The notes under the pieces: model-generated
Told to the model about the DNA's origin: nothing
What the model saw: only the letters and a program-made list of their open reading frames with translations
Databases searched by the model: none
NCBI GenBank assembly: GCA_047528285.1
Contig: CP180022.1
Location: 1,302,001-1,366,000 of the forward strand
DNA: 64,000 nucleotides
DNA from: G047528285 sp047528285
GTDB lineage: Bacteria; Pseudomonadota; Gammaproteobacteria; Enterobacterales; Enterobacteriaceae
Direction: 5' to 3'
Shown here: positions 49,720 through 58,284 of the stretch, piece by piece
How the letters are laid out: the number at the start of each line of letters is the position of its first letter
How positions within the stretch are numbered: the first letter of the stretch is position 1
Program-made: the position numbers and the translations under genes

Positions 49720-50802
49720 TTATCGTACCTTCAGCGTTGCGAGTCCGATGAGCACCAACATTAATGAAATAATCCAAAATCGCACAATAACACGTGATTC
49801 TGGACATCCCTTCAATTCAAAATGGTGATGGATTGGTGCCATACGAAAAATGCGTTGACCTCGTAGTTTAAATGAAGTCACTTGTAAAATCACCGATAGA
49901 GTTTCCAGCACGAACATCCCACCCATGATCAGCAGTAAAAATTCCTGGCGTAGCAGCACGGAGATAGTACCGAGTGCGCCGCCTAACGCTAGTGAACCAA
50001 CGTCTCCCATAAACACTTGCGCGGGATAAGTATTGAACCATAAAAACCCCAACCCCGCGCCGATAATTGCTGTACACACCACTACAAGTTCCCCGGCGAA
50101 GCGTACGTAAGGAATATGTAGGTAGGCTGCGAAATGCATATTGCCAGTTGCCCACGCTACCAGCGCCAGACCGGCAGCAACAAACACTGTTGGCATAATG
50201 GCCAGACCATCCAAGCCATCGGTAAGATTGACCGCGTTGCTGGTGCCTACGATAACAAAATAAGCTAAAAGCACATACCACAATCCCAGCTGTGGCATAA
50301 TTTCTTTGAAAAACGGCAGAACGAGCTGAGTCGCTGTGGTGTTTTTTCCCAGCGAGAACATAGTGAATGCTACAGCCAGTGCTATTACCGACTGATAAAA
50401 ATACTTCCAGATAGCGATGAGTCCCTTGCTGTTTCTGCACATTACCTTGTGATAATCATCGATAAATCCCAATATACCATAACTTACAAGAACAAATAGT
50501 ACGCACCAAACATAAGGGTTGGATGGATAGGCCCACATCACCACAGAAATCGTAATCGATGTGAGGATCATCAGCCCGCCCATGGTCGGTGTACCACGCT
50601 TGCTGAAATGTGATTCAGGTCCGTCATTGCGTATCATTTGCTTGATTTGCAGTTTTTGCAACCATGGGATCAGGATGGGTCCCATCCATAGTGATAGGAA
50701 CACAGCAGTCAACAGGCTAATGACGGCGCGGAAGGTTAAGTAAGAAAAGACGTTAAACCCAGAATAAAATGGAATAAAATATTCGGCTAGACAGACTAAC
50801 AC
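49720..50802 (-). CDS. mraY: Phospho-N-acetylmuramoyl-pentapeptide transferase
   Basis: Transfers phospho-MurNAc-pentapeptide to undecaprenyl phosphate, making lipid I; ten-helix membrane enzyme. 360 residues, equal to E. coli. Catalytic aspartates in G-F-I-D-D-Y-H-K-V and N-L-T-D-G-L-D-G-L, and the loop M-A-P-I-H-H-H-F-E, are intact. It overlaps murF by seven bases. Confidence 0.98.
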   Translation of the reverse strand: MLVCLAEYFIPFYSGFNVFSYLTFRAVISLLTAVFLSLWMGPILIPWLQKLQIKQMIRNDGPESHFSKRGTPTMGGLMILTSITISVVMWAYPSNPYVWCVLFVLVSYGILGFIDDYHKVMCRNSKGLIAIWKYFYQSVIALAVAFTMFSLGKNTTATQLVLPFFKEIMPQLGLWYVLLAYFVIVGTSNAVNLTDGLDGLAIMPTVFVAAGLALVAWATGNMHFAAYLHIPYVRFAGELVVVCTAIIGAGLGFLWFNTYPAQVFMGDVGSLALGGALGTISVLLRQEFLLLIMGGMFVLETLSVILQVTSFKLRGQRIFRMAPIHHHFELKGCPESRVIVRFWIISLMLVLIGLATLKVR

Positions 50803-52163
50803 GATGCTTTCTCCTGTAACGCGTGTACCACATGTTCCATTGCGGCACTACGTGAACCTTTTACTAATACGGTTATGATTGCCTGTTCAGATAACAGTTG
50901 TGTTAGATGAGAAATCAGCGCTGTTTTGTTCTGAAAATGTTTTCCTTGTCCGCTGCTTTTACCGATGAGGTAGCTTAAGTTACCGACGCTTAATACCTGG
51001 TCAATACCAACCTTGGCGATAGCTTCGCCAACTTGATGATGGTATTTAGCAGCTTCATTGCCTAACTCCGTCATATCGCCAACGACCATCACTCGGTAAC
51101 CAGGCATATCCGCCAGCACTTGCGCGGCAGCAGTCATGGAGCTTACGTTGGCATTATAGCTATCATCAAGCAACAGTCGGCCGGATCCGATCTGGATGGG
51201 AAAAAGCCGGCCTGGCCTAGCTTTTAGCTGCGCCAGGCCGGCGGAAACTGCTGGCAACTTGGCTCCTACTGATACCGCTAATGAAATGGCAGCTAGGGCA
51301 TTAGCGATATTGTGCCGCCCTGGTAGCGGGATCCATATTGGGAACTCCCCTTGCGGACTATGCAGAATGAAACTCCCTCCCTTATGATTACTTATGATGT
51401 CGCTGGCAAAAAAATCTGCGCTAGCGGTGGCATGAAGGGAAAACCGCCAGATTGCTTTATGCTCTAGCACCTCTTGCCAATGTGGCCAATCGTGACTGTC
51501 AGCATTAAAGATGCCACATCCGTTAGATTGCAAGCTGGAAAAGATTTCACCCTTAGCTTGTGCGACGCACGATAGTGAACCGAATCCGGCCAAATGCGCT
51601 GCAGAAATATTATTCACCAGTGCGGTTTCTGGTTTCACCAGATTAGTAGTCCAGGCGATCTCGTTAAGATGATTGGCGCCCAGCTCTATAACGGCAAAAT
51701 CGTGATCTGGCGTTAAACGTAGTAGCGTCAGAGGAACGCCGATATCGTTATTGAAATTGCCTTCAGTACCTATCACGTGTCCGCACTGTCGTAAGATCGC
51801 AATAGTCATTTCTTTGACCGTTGTTTTGCCGCAAGATCCTGTCAGGGCCACTATCCGTGTCGGTACCTGTTGACGCACCCAAGCGCCTAATTGCCCTAGT
51901 GCGCGACGCGTATCGGAAACTATTAACTGCGGAATATTCAGCGCTACCTGGCGATGAATTAGCAGTGCTATTGCCCCGGCAACCACTGCTTTTTCAAGAA
52001 AAGCATGGGCATCGAATTTTTTGCCCTTTAGCGCGACGAATAAACAGTTTTTTAGGTTAATTGGCACCCGTGAGTCTGTGACGACAGAGAGGATTTTGCA
52101 ATCGGCGCCTACTCGATCGGCATTAAGCACCTTTGCGATACTATTGAGTGTGAAGGGAATCAT
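50796..52163 (-). CDS. murF: UDP-MurNAc-tripeptide-D-alanyl-D-alanine ligase
   Basis: Adds D-Ala-D-Ala to the stem peptide. 455 residues (E. coli 452). ATP-binding T-G-S-C-G-K-T-T-V-K, E-L-G-A-N-H and D-D-S-Y-N-A-N are conserved. It overlaps murE by four bases (ATGA) and mraY by seven. Its substrate D-Ala-D-Ala needs a Ddl ligase; ddlB is missing from its usual place in this cluster. Confidence 0.97.
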   Translation of the reverse strand: MIPFTLNSIAKVLNADRVGADCKILSVVTDSRVPINLKNCLFVALKGKKFDAHAFLEKAVVAGAIALLIHRQVALNIPQLIVSDTRRALGQLGAWVRQQVPTRIVALTGSCGKTTVKEMTIAILRQCGHVIGTEGNFNNDIGVPLTLLRLTPDHDFAVIELGANHLNEIAWTTNLVKPETALVNNISAAHLAGFGSLSCVAQAKGEIFSSLQSNGCGIFNADSHDWPHWQEVLEHKAIWRFSLHATASADFFASDIISNHKGGSFILHSPQGEFPIWIPLPGRHNIANALAAISLAVSVGAKLPAVSAGLAQLKARPGRLFPIQIGSGRLLLDDSYNANVSSMTAAAQVLADMPGYRVMVVGDMTELGNEAAKYHHQVGEAIAKVGIDQVLSVGNLSYLIGKSSGQGKHFQNKTALISHLTQLLSEQAIITVLVKGSRSAAMEHVVHALQEKASC

Positions 52164-53635
52164 GCTTGCACTCCAAGCAATTTTTCCACAGTAGTGCGGT
52201 CGGAATAGTGTAGCCGCTTGTGGCTGATAATTTGATAATCCTCATGGCCTTTGCCAGCGACTAGCACCAGATCCGTTGGTGCAGCTTGTAAAATGGCACT
52301 GGTTACCGCCTCGATACGGACGGGAATTATTTGGATACGGTCAGCATCCAATAAGCCTCTTTTAATGTCATTAATAATATCCAGCGATAATTCGCTGCGC
52401 GGATTATCGTCAGTGATAATCACTTGATCAGAATATTTTTCAGCGATAGCGCCCATCAGATGTCGTTTGTATTTATCACGATCTCCGCCACAGCCGAATA
52501 CGCACCAGAGTTTTCCGCGGCAGTGTAGTTTGGCGGCTATCAGGGCTTTTTTTAGCGCGCTGGGGGTATGAGCATAATCGACCAGCACCGTAGGATGTCC
52601 TTTGGCATGAAATGATTCCATACGGCCATAGACTGATTGCAGATGACTTGCGCTATTAAGTAGCGCCGGTAAGGGGTATCCGAGTGTTAGCAGGGTGGTT
52701 AGTGCTAATAATAGATTGCTAACGTTAAATTCACCGATTAATTTACTGTGGATCGTTCCATCTCCCCAGCTAGAACGAAACGGGATCTCCGTGCAGTGCT
52801 CATGATACTGTATGTCGCCAGCATACAGCCAGCCGCCTTGGTATGCAGTCGGAAGAATGCTGGTAACTGATACCGCGATGGCGTGAGGTAATTTTTTGAG
52901 CCAGCGTCGACCAGTGGGGTCATCGGCGTTGATGATTCTCTGACCGACATCTAGTTTACTAAACAGTTGCCATTTTGCCGCTTCGTATTGTGCCATGTTG
53001 CCATGATAATCTAAGTGATCGCGAGTTAAATTGGTGAATACTGCGGCGGCAAAATGCAAATCACTAACTCGGTGTTGCACTAGGCTGTGAGAGGAAATCT
53101 CCATCGCTGCAAAGTTTGCGTTTTGTCTTAAAAATTGCTGCACTTCGACCGCTGAACCGGTGGTGTTATTAGATGGCTGGATATTGCCTATTATGCCGTT
53201 GCCTGTGGTTCCCATAACTATGCTTATTTCACCCAATAGCTGTGCCCACTGCGCTAAAAGGTGAGTAGTTGTAGTTTTTCCGTTAGTACCGGTAACCCCA
53301 ATCAAGCGTAGTGTGCGCGATGGATGCTGATAAAAGCGCCCCGCCAACGCTGATAAACGCTCTTGAAGCCGAAGAAGATAAATAATCGGCACGCCGTTTA
53401 GTTCACGTATCTCACTCTCCTTAGCTTCATCATCTGCTTGAGCCACGACGGCAGAGACACCTTGTGAAATCGCTTGGGAAATATAGTGACGCCCATCTGT
53501 TTGATGTCCAACGACGGCCACAAATAGATCTCCGGTAGCTGCTGTGCGGCTGTCCAGCGTCATTTTTCTCAACACGCATTCCGGTGCGTTAGGTAGCCAT
53601 GGTGTGAGCAGATCACGCAAATTGCGGTTATTCAC
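52160..53635 (-). CDS. murE: UDP-MurNAc-dipeptide-meso-diaminopimelate ligase
   Basis: Adds meso-diaminopimelate to the stem peptide. 491 residues (E. coli 495). ATP-binding T-G-T-N-G-K-T-T-T-T near residue 117, T-R-D-H-L-D-Y-H-G, and the diaminopimelate-selecting D-N-P-R (in T-D-D-N-P-R-S-E) are present, so the wall would be of the Gram-negative DAP type. It starts 17 bases after ftsI. Confidence 0.97.
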   Translation of the reverse strand: MNNRNLRDLLTPWLPNAPECVLRKMTLDSRTAATGDLFVAVVGHQTDGRHYISQAISQGVSAVVAQADDEAKESEIRELNGVPIIYLLRLQERLSALAGRFYQHPSRTLRLIGVTGTNGKTTTTHLLAQWAQLLGEISIVMGTTGNGIIGNIQPSNNTTGSAVEVQQFLRQNANFAAMEISSHSLVQHRVSDLHFAAAVFTNLTRDHLDYHGNMAQYEAAKWQLFSKLDVGQRIINADDPTGRRWLKKLPHAIAVSVTSILPTAYQGGWLYAGDIQYHEHCTEIPFRSSWGDGTIHSKLIGEFNVSNLLLALTTLLTLGYPLPALLNSASHLQSVYGRMESFHAKGHPTVLVDYAHTPSALKKALIAAKLHCRGKLWCVFGCGGDRDKYKRHLMGAIAEKYSDQVIITDDNPRSELSLDIINDIKRGLLDADRIQIIPVRIEAVTSAILQAAPTDLVLVAGKGHEDYQIISHKRLHYSDRTTVEKLLGVQA

Positions 53636-53652
53636 TTAATGCCTCTTTTCGA

Positions 53653-55392
53653 TTATTTCTGACCCTTGTTGGTTTTTTCTGGAGAATATAGAGCATCTTT
53701 CTCTATATTCATCGTGCGTAGTACGCCTCCCATAATGGCGCCAAATACCGGCGCGGAAACCGCTCCGCCGTAGTATTGATTGCCATGCGGATCGTTTATT
53801 ATCACTACTAGTGAAAAACGTGGATTGCTGGCGGGGGCTACTCCAGCGGTATAGGCAATATAATTATTGACATAATTACCCGCTGGGCCGACTTTTTTGA
53901 CTGTGCCGGTTTTGATGGCAATACGATACCCTTTAATCGCGGCTTTAAGTCCGCTGCCGCCAGGCAGCGCCACGCTTTCCATCATGTGTACGACGGTCTG
54001 AACTAGCGATTTTGGAAAGACTCGTCCACCAGCTACGGGGTAGTCGATCCGAGTAATCGAAAGGGGTCGAAGGATGCCCATGCTTCCAATCGTAGCGTAG
54101 ACCCGAGCTAATTGTAATGGTGTTACCATTAGCCCGTAGCCGTAAGAAAAAGCGGCCTTCTCCATATCTGACCACCGTTGATTATTGGGGTATAGGCCAC
54201 TGCTTTCTCCAACCAGATCCAAATTGCTTGCCTGACCAAATCCAAAACGCTTGTAAGTTTCTATCAGTGCTGAGGCTGGCATTGCTAATGCTAGCTTAGA
54301 TACTCCGACGTTACTTGATTTCTGTAAAATTCCGGTTACAGTCAATTCAGGATGGTAACCCACATCCTTAATTTGATGGCCTTTAATCATATATGGTAGC
54401 GTGTTAAGTATGCTGTTTTCTTGCACTATACCATGCTTCAGTGCAGTCATTATCACCATTGGTTTGACCGTTGAACCGGGTTCGAAAATATCTGTGATGG
54501 CACGATTGCGCATCAAGTTCATAGTAATTCCGGTCAGGTTGTTGGGGTTGTAGGAAGGACTGTTGGCCATAGCAAGCACTTCGCCGGTATTGATATCAAC
54601 CAACACCGCGGTGCCAGATTCGGCCTTATTGAAGGCAACGGCCTTATGTAGCTCGTGATATACCAGCGTTTGTAGTCGTTCGTCAATGCTTAGTTCCAGA
54701 TTGCGGGCTGCTTGGTTGTCCACCGATGAAATATTTTCGATGATTCTCCCAAACCGATCTTTACGTATCGTTCGTTTACCGGGCTGTCCGGTGAGCCAGC
54801 GATCAAAGCTCTTTTCGATGCCTTCAATACCCTGATTGTCGATATTGGTGATGCCGATGAGATGTGCTGTAATTGAGCCAGTGGGATAATAGCGCCGTGA
54901 CTCTTGGCGAAGGTAGATACCTGGAAGTTTTAGTTTATGAATATAATCTCCTATAACAGGAGTCACCTGGCGTGCTAGATATACAAAACGTCCTTTGGGA
55001 TTGTTGTTAATGCGGGAGTAGAGTTGTTCGAGTGGTATGGAAAGTATATCGGAAAGCGCCTTCCAGCGCTTATCGTCGCTAATACCACCGTGATCATTGA
55101 GATCTTTCGGATCGGCGCAGATGGCGTTAACTGGTACGCTTACTGCCAGGAGACGTCCAGTGCGGTCCCTTATTATGCCGCGTGCGGCGGGGATTTGCTG
55201 TACGCGCAGGGAGCGCATATCCCCTTCATGCACTAATTTCGCGGAATTAATAATTTGAAGATACCCTGCTTGTAGTATCAACCACACTAGTGCCAGCAGG
55301 ATACAAAAGTATAACAAGATGAAGCGCCAGCTAATAAAGCTGCGCTGATTTTTTTTGTATTGTGGCTGTATCTTTCGTACTGTAGCTTTCAT
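53653..55392 (-). CDS. ftsI: Septal transpeptidase FtsI (PBP3)
   Basis: Cross-links septal peptidoglycan; bitopic inner-membrane protein. 579 residues from the ATG at 55392 (E. coli 588). Membrane anchor near residues 22-45, catalytic S307 in S-T-V-K exactly at the E. coli position, K-S-S-N and K-T-G-T are intact. The start fits M-K-A of E. coli, but the same frame stays open upstream through the displaced C-terminal codons of ftsL to about 55503. An in-frame ATG at 55455 would add 21 residues. Confidence 0.95.
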   Translation of the reverse strand: MKATVRKIQPQYKKNQRSFISWRFILLYFCILLALVWLILQAGYLQIINSAKLVHEGDMRSLRVQQIPAARGIIRDRTGRLLAVSVPVNAICADPKDLNDHGGISDDKRWKALSDILSIPLEQLYSRINNNPKGRFVYLARQVTPVIGDYIHKLKLPGIYLRQESRRYYPTGSITAHLIGITNIDNQGIEGIEKSFDRWLTGQPGKRTIRKDRFGRIIENISSVDNQAARNLELSIDERLQTLVYHELHKAVAFNKAESGTAVLVDINTGEVLAMANSPSYNPNNLTGITMNLMRNRAITDIFEPGSTVKPMVIMTALKHGIVQENSILNTLPYMIKGHQIKDVGYHPELTVTGILQKSSNVGVSKLALAMPASALIETYKRFGFGQASNLDLVGESSGLYPNNQRWSDMEKAAFSYGYGLMVTPLQLARVYATIGSMGILRPLSITRIDYPVAGGRVFPKSLVQTVVHMMESVALPGGSGLKAAIKGYRIAIKTGTVKKVGPAGNYVNNYIAYTAGVAPASNPRFSLVVIINDPHGNQYYGGAVSAPVFGAIMGGVLRTMNIEKDALYSPEKTNKGQK

Positions 55393-55498
55393 ACTAGCGT
55401 GAGCGATCCATATATAAATCACTGATATTAAAAATATTTTTTGTGTCATTTCCACATATTGTATTTGAAACTTTTTAATGGAAATATGTTCAACATGA

Positions 55499-55738
55499 TT
55501 ATGATATGCCCAGTATATTTTCTTCTAGAATCAGGTTACGCCACTCGATATCGAGTGCTTCTAGCTCAAGAATTATTTGTGCGCGTTTGGTGGTTAGGTG
55601 TCGTGTCTTATACGTTGTCGTTACTACAAGTATTGCAGAAATCAGGACTGCAATCAGCAGGAACAAAGGTAGTTTGCAGTGGCATAATAGATCGTTTCCG
55701 ATGATTTTTATCAGATTATGTCGTTCGTTACCGATCAT
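55499..55738 (-). CDS. ftsL: Cell division protein FtsL, C-terminus lost by frameshift
   Basis: FtsL joins FtsQ and FtsB to activate FtsW-FtsI. 79 residues against 121 in E. coli. The cytoplasmic part, the single helix (L-P-L-F-L-L-I-A-V-L-I-S-A-I-L-V-V) and the start of the periplasmic coiled coil up to D-I-E-W-R-N-L-I-L-E-E-N are present. The frame then stops after G-I-S. The missing end is readable from 55503 in another frame: H-N-H-V-E-H-I-S, then F-Q-I-Q-Y-V-E, for H-S-R-V-E-R-I-A and L-Q-M-Q-H-V-D. So one base was gained or lost near 55505. The start overlaps the rsmH stop by one base. Confidence 0.85.
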   Translation of the reverse strand: MIGNERHNLIKIIGNDLLCHCKLPLFLLIAVLISAILVVTTTYKTRHLTTKRAQIILELEALDIEWRNLILEENILGIS

Positions 55739-56682
55739 TAGGCTATTTTTTCAGCAAAGCGCAGCATTGAACTGCGTGCTCTCGGGTTAATGTTTATTTC
55801 CTGTTTTGACGGCCGCATTTTCCCTGCTTCTTTCAACTGATATAGATTTTTGTGCTGTGTGGCAATTTGCGACGTAGTAAGCGGAAGACCTGGTGGCAAC
55901 TGCGGTCCGCGGCTATGCTGACGAATAAAATGTTTAACTAACCGATCCTCTAGCGAATGGAAACTTGTAACTGAGATTCTCCCGCCGGGAGCTAGTACGG
56001 TTAGTACGCTATCCAGCGCTTGTGTAATTTCATCCAGCTCTCTATTAATGTATATGCGGATTGCTTGAAAGGTTCGTGTTGCTGGGTGTTTATGATTATT
56101 CTGAAATGGACAAATATCGGAAATCAGTGTTGCTAGTTCGCTGGTGCGGGTTATTGGTTTTTGTCGATTTCTTAAAATGATCGCCTGGGCGATGCGTTTT
56201 GAGAAGCGCTCTTCACCAAATGTTTTCAAGACCCAGGCTATATCTTTCGCCGACGCTTGCGTTAGCCATTGCGCGGCGGATTGACCGCGAGTGTTATCCA
56301 TACGCATATCAAGTGGTCCATCACGCATAAACGAAAAGCCGCGGGCTGGGTCGTCGAGTTGCGGCGACGAGACACCTAAATCCAACAGTATACCATTAAT
56401 TCGTCCAAGCTGGTTCCATCGTGCCATGTAATTCACCATTTTTGAAAACGGTCCATAAATAATGGTAAAACGCATATCATTAATTGCCCGAGCTGTCTTG
56501 ACAGCTACCGGATCACGATCGATTGCAAATAGGCGCCCCTGCGCCCCCAGTTTTGACAAAATAAGACGCGAATGCCCACCACGTCCGAAGGTGCAGTCCA
56601 GATAGATCCCCTCTGGACGGAGATTAAGACCTTGTACCGCTTCATTTAGCAATACGGTGCTATGTAAACAATTTTTTGACAT
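55738..56682 (-). CDS. rsmH: 16S rRNA m4C1402 methyltransferase RsmH
   Basis: Methylates N4 of C1402 in 16S rRNA with S-adenosylmethionine. 314 residues (E. coli 313). SAM-binding D-C-T-F-G-R-G-G-H-S-R near residue 29, L-L-D-L-G-V-S-S-P-Q-L-D, R-G-F-S-F-M-R-D-G-P-L-D-M-R-M-D and F-H-S-L-E-D-R are intact. First intact gene of the dcw cluster, 19 bases after the mraZ relic. Confidence 0.97.
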   Translation of the reverse strand: MSKNCLHSTVLLNEAVQGLNLRPEGIYLDCTFGRGGHSRLILSKLGAQGRLFAIDRDPVAVKTARAINDMRFTIIYGPFSKMVNYMARWNQLGRINGILLDLGVSSPQLDDPARGFSFMRDGPLDMRMDNTRGQSAAQWLTQASAKDIAWVLKTFGEERFSKRIAQAIILRNRQKPITRTSELATLISDICPFQNNHKHPATRTFQAIRIYINRELDEITQALDSVLTVLAPGGRISVTSFHSLEDRLVKHFIRQHSRGPQLPPGLPLTTSQIATQHKNLYQLKEAGKMRPSKQEININPRARSSMLRFAEKIA

Positions 56683-56701
56683 GGCTTATTAGAGATAAGT
56701 C

Positions 56702-57132
56702 TTATGACTGGTTGGTAAGCGGTAGTTCTGCCAATAGGTTAGTTATTGATTTGCTGATATACCAGGTTTGTTCATTTCATACTTTGAATTTATTAGTTAG
56801 TCAAATTAACTCATAACTATTCTTCGATAGTTCGATATACTACTGGAGTAACGGTATTCAGCAATATTCTACCTGAGGCATTCATCACCGGCACTTGTTC
56901 ACGTGATTTAGTAAAATGCTACCTTCGATGTTTCTAAGGATTCTATGCTTGATACATAAATGATGGATTTTTCAAGCAGGTAGAAAATAAAGAAACAGAG
57001 ATAGCTGATCAAGATCAATGGTGGATACCATGAAGCTTGACGATTTTCCATTCAATTTTTAAGATAACTTGTAGGTACGGTTAAACAACCATATTTGCAG
57101 TCAATATTAACTTAAGATTATCCCAAAAACAG
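56702..57132 (-). pseudogene. mraZ: Full-length decayed mraZ
   Basis: MraZ represses its own dcw promoter. The relic fills its normal place before rsmH at near full length (431 bases; E. coli 152 codons). Readings include V-N-I-D-C-K for V-N-L-D-S-K, V-P-T-S-Y for V-P-T-R-Y, M-V-S-T-I-D-L for M-V-C-T-I-D-I, and L-F-L-Y-F-L-P-A with a stop where tryptophan should follow. N-A-S-G-R-I-L-L stands for D-G-A-G-R-L-L-I, and N-E-Q-T-W follows a second Trp-to-stop change. The start reads CTG. At least two frame changes are present. Confidence 0.88.
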
Positions 57133-57194
57133 ACGTTTTTTACCCTTTAAAATTCTTTGGTGCTACTTTATTTCCATAAAGTTTCACAAAACAA

Positions 57195-57224
57195 ATTGTA
57201 CAAATGGTGTAAAAATATTGTCAA
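57195..57224 (-). promoter_or_regulatory. Probable dcw cluster promoter (Pmra)
   Basis: TTGACA (57219-57224) and TACAAT (57195-57200) are separated by 18 bases on the minus strand, about 62 bases before the mraZ relic. This is where the E. coli cluster promoter lies. Just downstream (57157-57190) the ten-base-spaced G-rich boxes expected for MraZ binding appear only as degraded ATGGA and AGTAG-like words, in keeping with the loss of MraZ. Confidence 0.7.
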
Positions 57225-57437
57225 GTAATTAAATAATTAAAAAGAAATTTTTATCTTGATTTACCATTTAAAAGAAAACATATTTAAATGTAAATTCTTT
57301 TTTCGCTTGATTTTATAAGTTAATCATATTTATTATTTATAATAAATTGAAAGTTTTAATATATAAATCTGTTATTTAGAGAAGTAGATTTGGTATAACT
57401 TAATTAAGAATTTTTAAAACATTTTTAATCTCAAAAG

Positions 57438-57466
57438 TTGACAGGCTCCAATCCTGTCAATTGGAG
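57438..57466. repeat. Interleaved inverted repeats, possible pseudoknot
   Basis: TTGACAGG (57438-57445), CTCCAAT (57446-57452), CCTGTCAA (57453-57460), TTGGAG (57461-57466). The first and third blocks are exact complements (8 bp), as are the second and fourth (6-7 bp). The order A-B-A'-B' can form either hairpin or an H-type pseudoknot, with almost no unpaired base. No gene is nearby on either strand. Confidence 0.55.
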
Positions 57467-57600
57467 ACCATAATTATAAAGAAAATAGAATGGTATTCTA
57501 ATAAATATGTAAATGATTGTTATGATTTTGTAAAGTTTTGTATTAGCCTAGCTAATTATTAGACCGCTTAGCTAAGTTACCTATAAGTACTTTGAAAATC

Positions 57601-57740
57601 TAGATAACCCTCTGTAACTCATCATCAGCGGTAGCCAGCACAACATTATCAAGATAAATTAAGATCTGATTTACATACCCAATTTATCAATGATTGGAAT
57701 CGCGCAAGTATCTGTTTTTAAATAGATTTCTATGGTTTAT
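57601..57740 (-). pseudogene. cra: Possible cra (fruR) fossil fragment
   Basis: cra lies between ilvIH and mraZ in E. coli, transcribed toward mraZ. In the minus strand here a short stretch reads Y-L-D-N-V-V-L-A-T-A-D-D-E-L-Q-R-V-I. With two small deletions this fits N-Y-L-E then Y-Q-L-L-I-A-C-S-E-D and R-C-I of Cra residues 83-115. Only this fragment is readable; ilvI, ilvH and leuO seem entirely gone. Confidence 0.35.
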
Positions 57741-58070
57741 CTCTATATTTAGAGTTTTATGTTTAGAAGCATAACACTTTATTAATTATTGTAAGTGAAA
57801 TGAAATAAACAGATTTGAATATCGTGTTGCTATATTTTATAGCAATTGCAAAAATTCCCTGTTGATAATTTCAGTAAAAAACAAAAACCGTTCCAACAAT
57901 GGGAACATTTATTATTCTACTGTAAGATACTTCAGAAATAGTATAACTACTGGAATATACTCTTTTTTATCAGATTTATCTCTGATGGTTAGTCGATTTT
58001 ATCTGGAATTTGTGGTTATAACCAGGCTTTGGAAAAATTTCTGAAGAAACTAATGTAGCGATATGAATAG
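57741..58070. other. AT-rich spacer before the leu promoter
   Basis: Nothing recognised. leuO, ilvI and ilvH would stand here or nearby in E. coli; no trace of them could be read. The frame at 57862-58044 looks random. Confidence 0.4.
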
Positions 58071-58099
58071 TTGACAGAGTGCGTTGTATGCGGTACCAA
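58071..58099 (+). promoter_or_regulatory. Probable leuLABCD promoter
   Basis: TTGACA at 58071-58076 followed after 17 bases by TACCAA (58094-58099), upstream of the leader and attenuator. The -35 is perfect and the -10 weak, similar in style to the enteric leu promoter. Confidence 0.5.
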
Positions 58100-58128
58100 T
58101 AATCTTACTAATCGAATTTAGTATTAGA

Positions 58129-58264
58129 ATGCAGAAGTTTATATTCGTGTCTATTTGTCTACTTAGATTATTAGTAGACGTAGAATCGATATAAAGTTAA
58201 TTAAGCAGAAGCCATGCGTAGAATTGATATGCGTGGTAGGTTTGTGCAGGGCATTAAGAACTGA
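58129..58264 (+). ncRNA. leuL: leu operon leader, leuL coding part apparently broken
   Basis: Two pieces of a leucine leader are visible. An ATG at 58129 opens a 21-codon frame containing CTA CTT AGA TTA TTA, four leucine codons of five, inside the dyad GTCTAC/GTAGAC (58157-58162, 58173-58178). In another frame a 16-codon peptide at 58214-58264 reads R-G-R-F-V-Q-G-I-K-N then stop, matching the end of enteric LeuL (R-G-R-P-V-G-G-I-Q-H). In E. coli the leucine run and this tail are one peptide. So either an insertion and frameshift split the leader here, or the leucine run is a chance resemblance. Confidence 0.55.
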
Positions 58265-58284
58265 ATTTGAGCCAATCCAGATTG

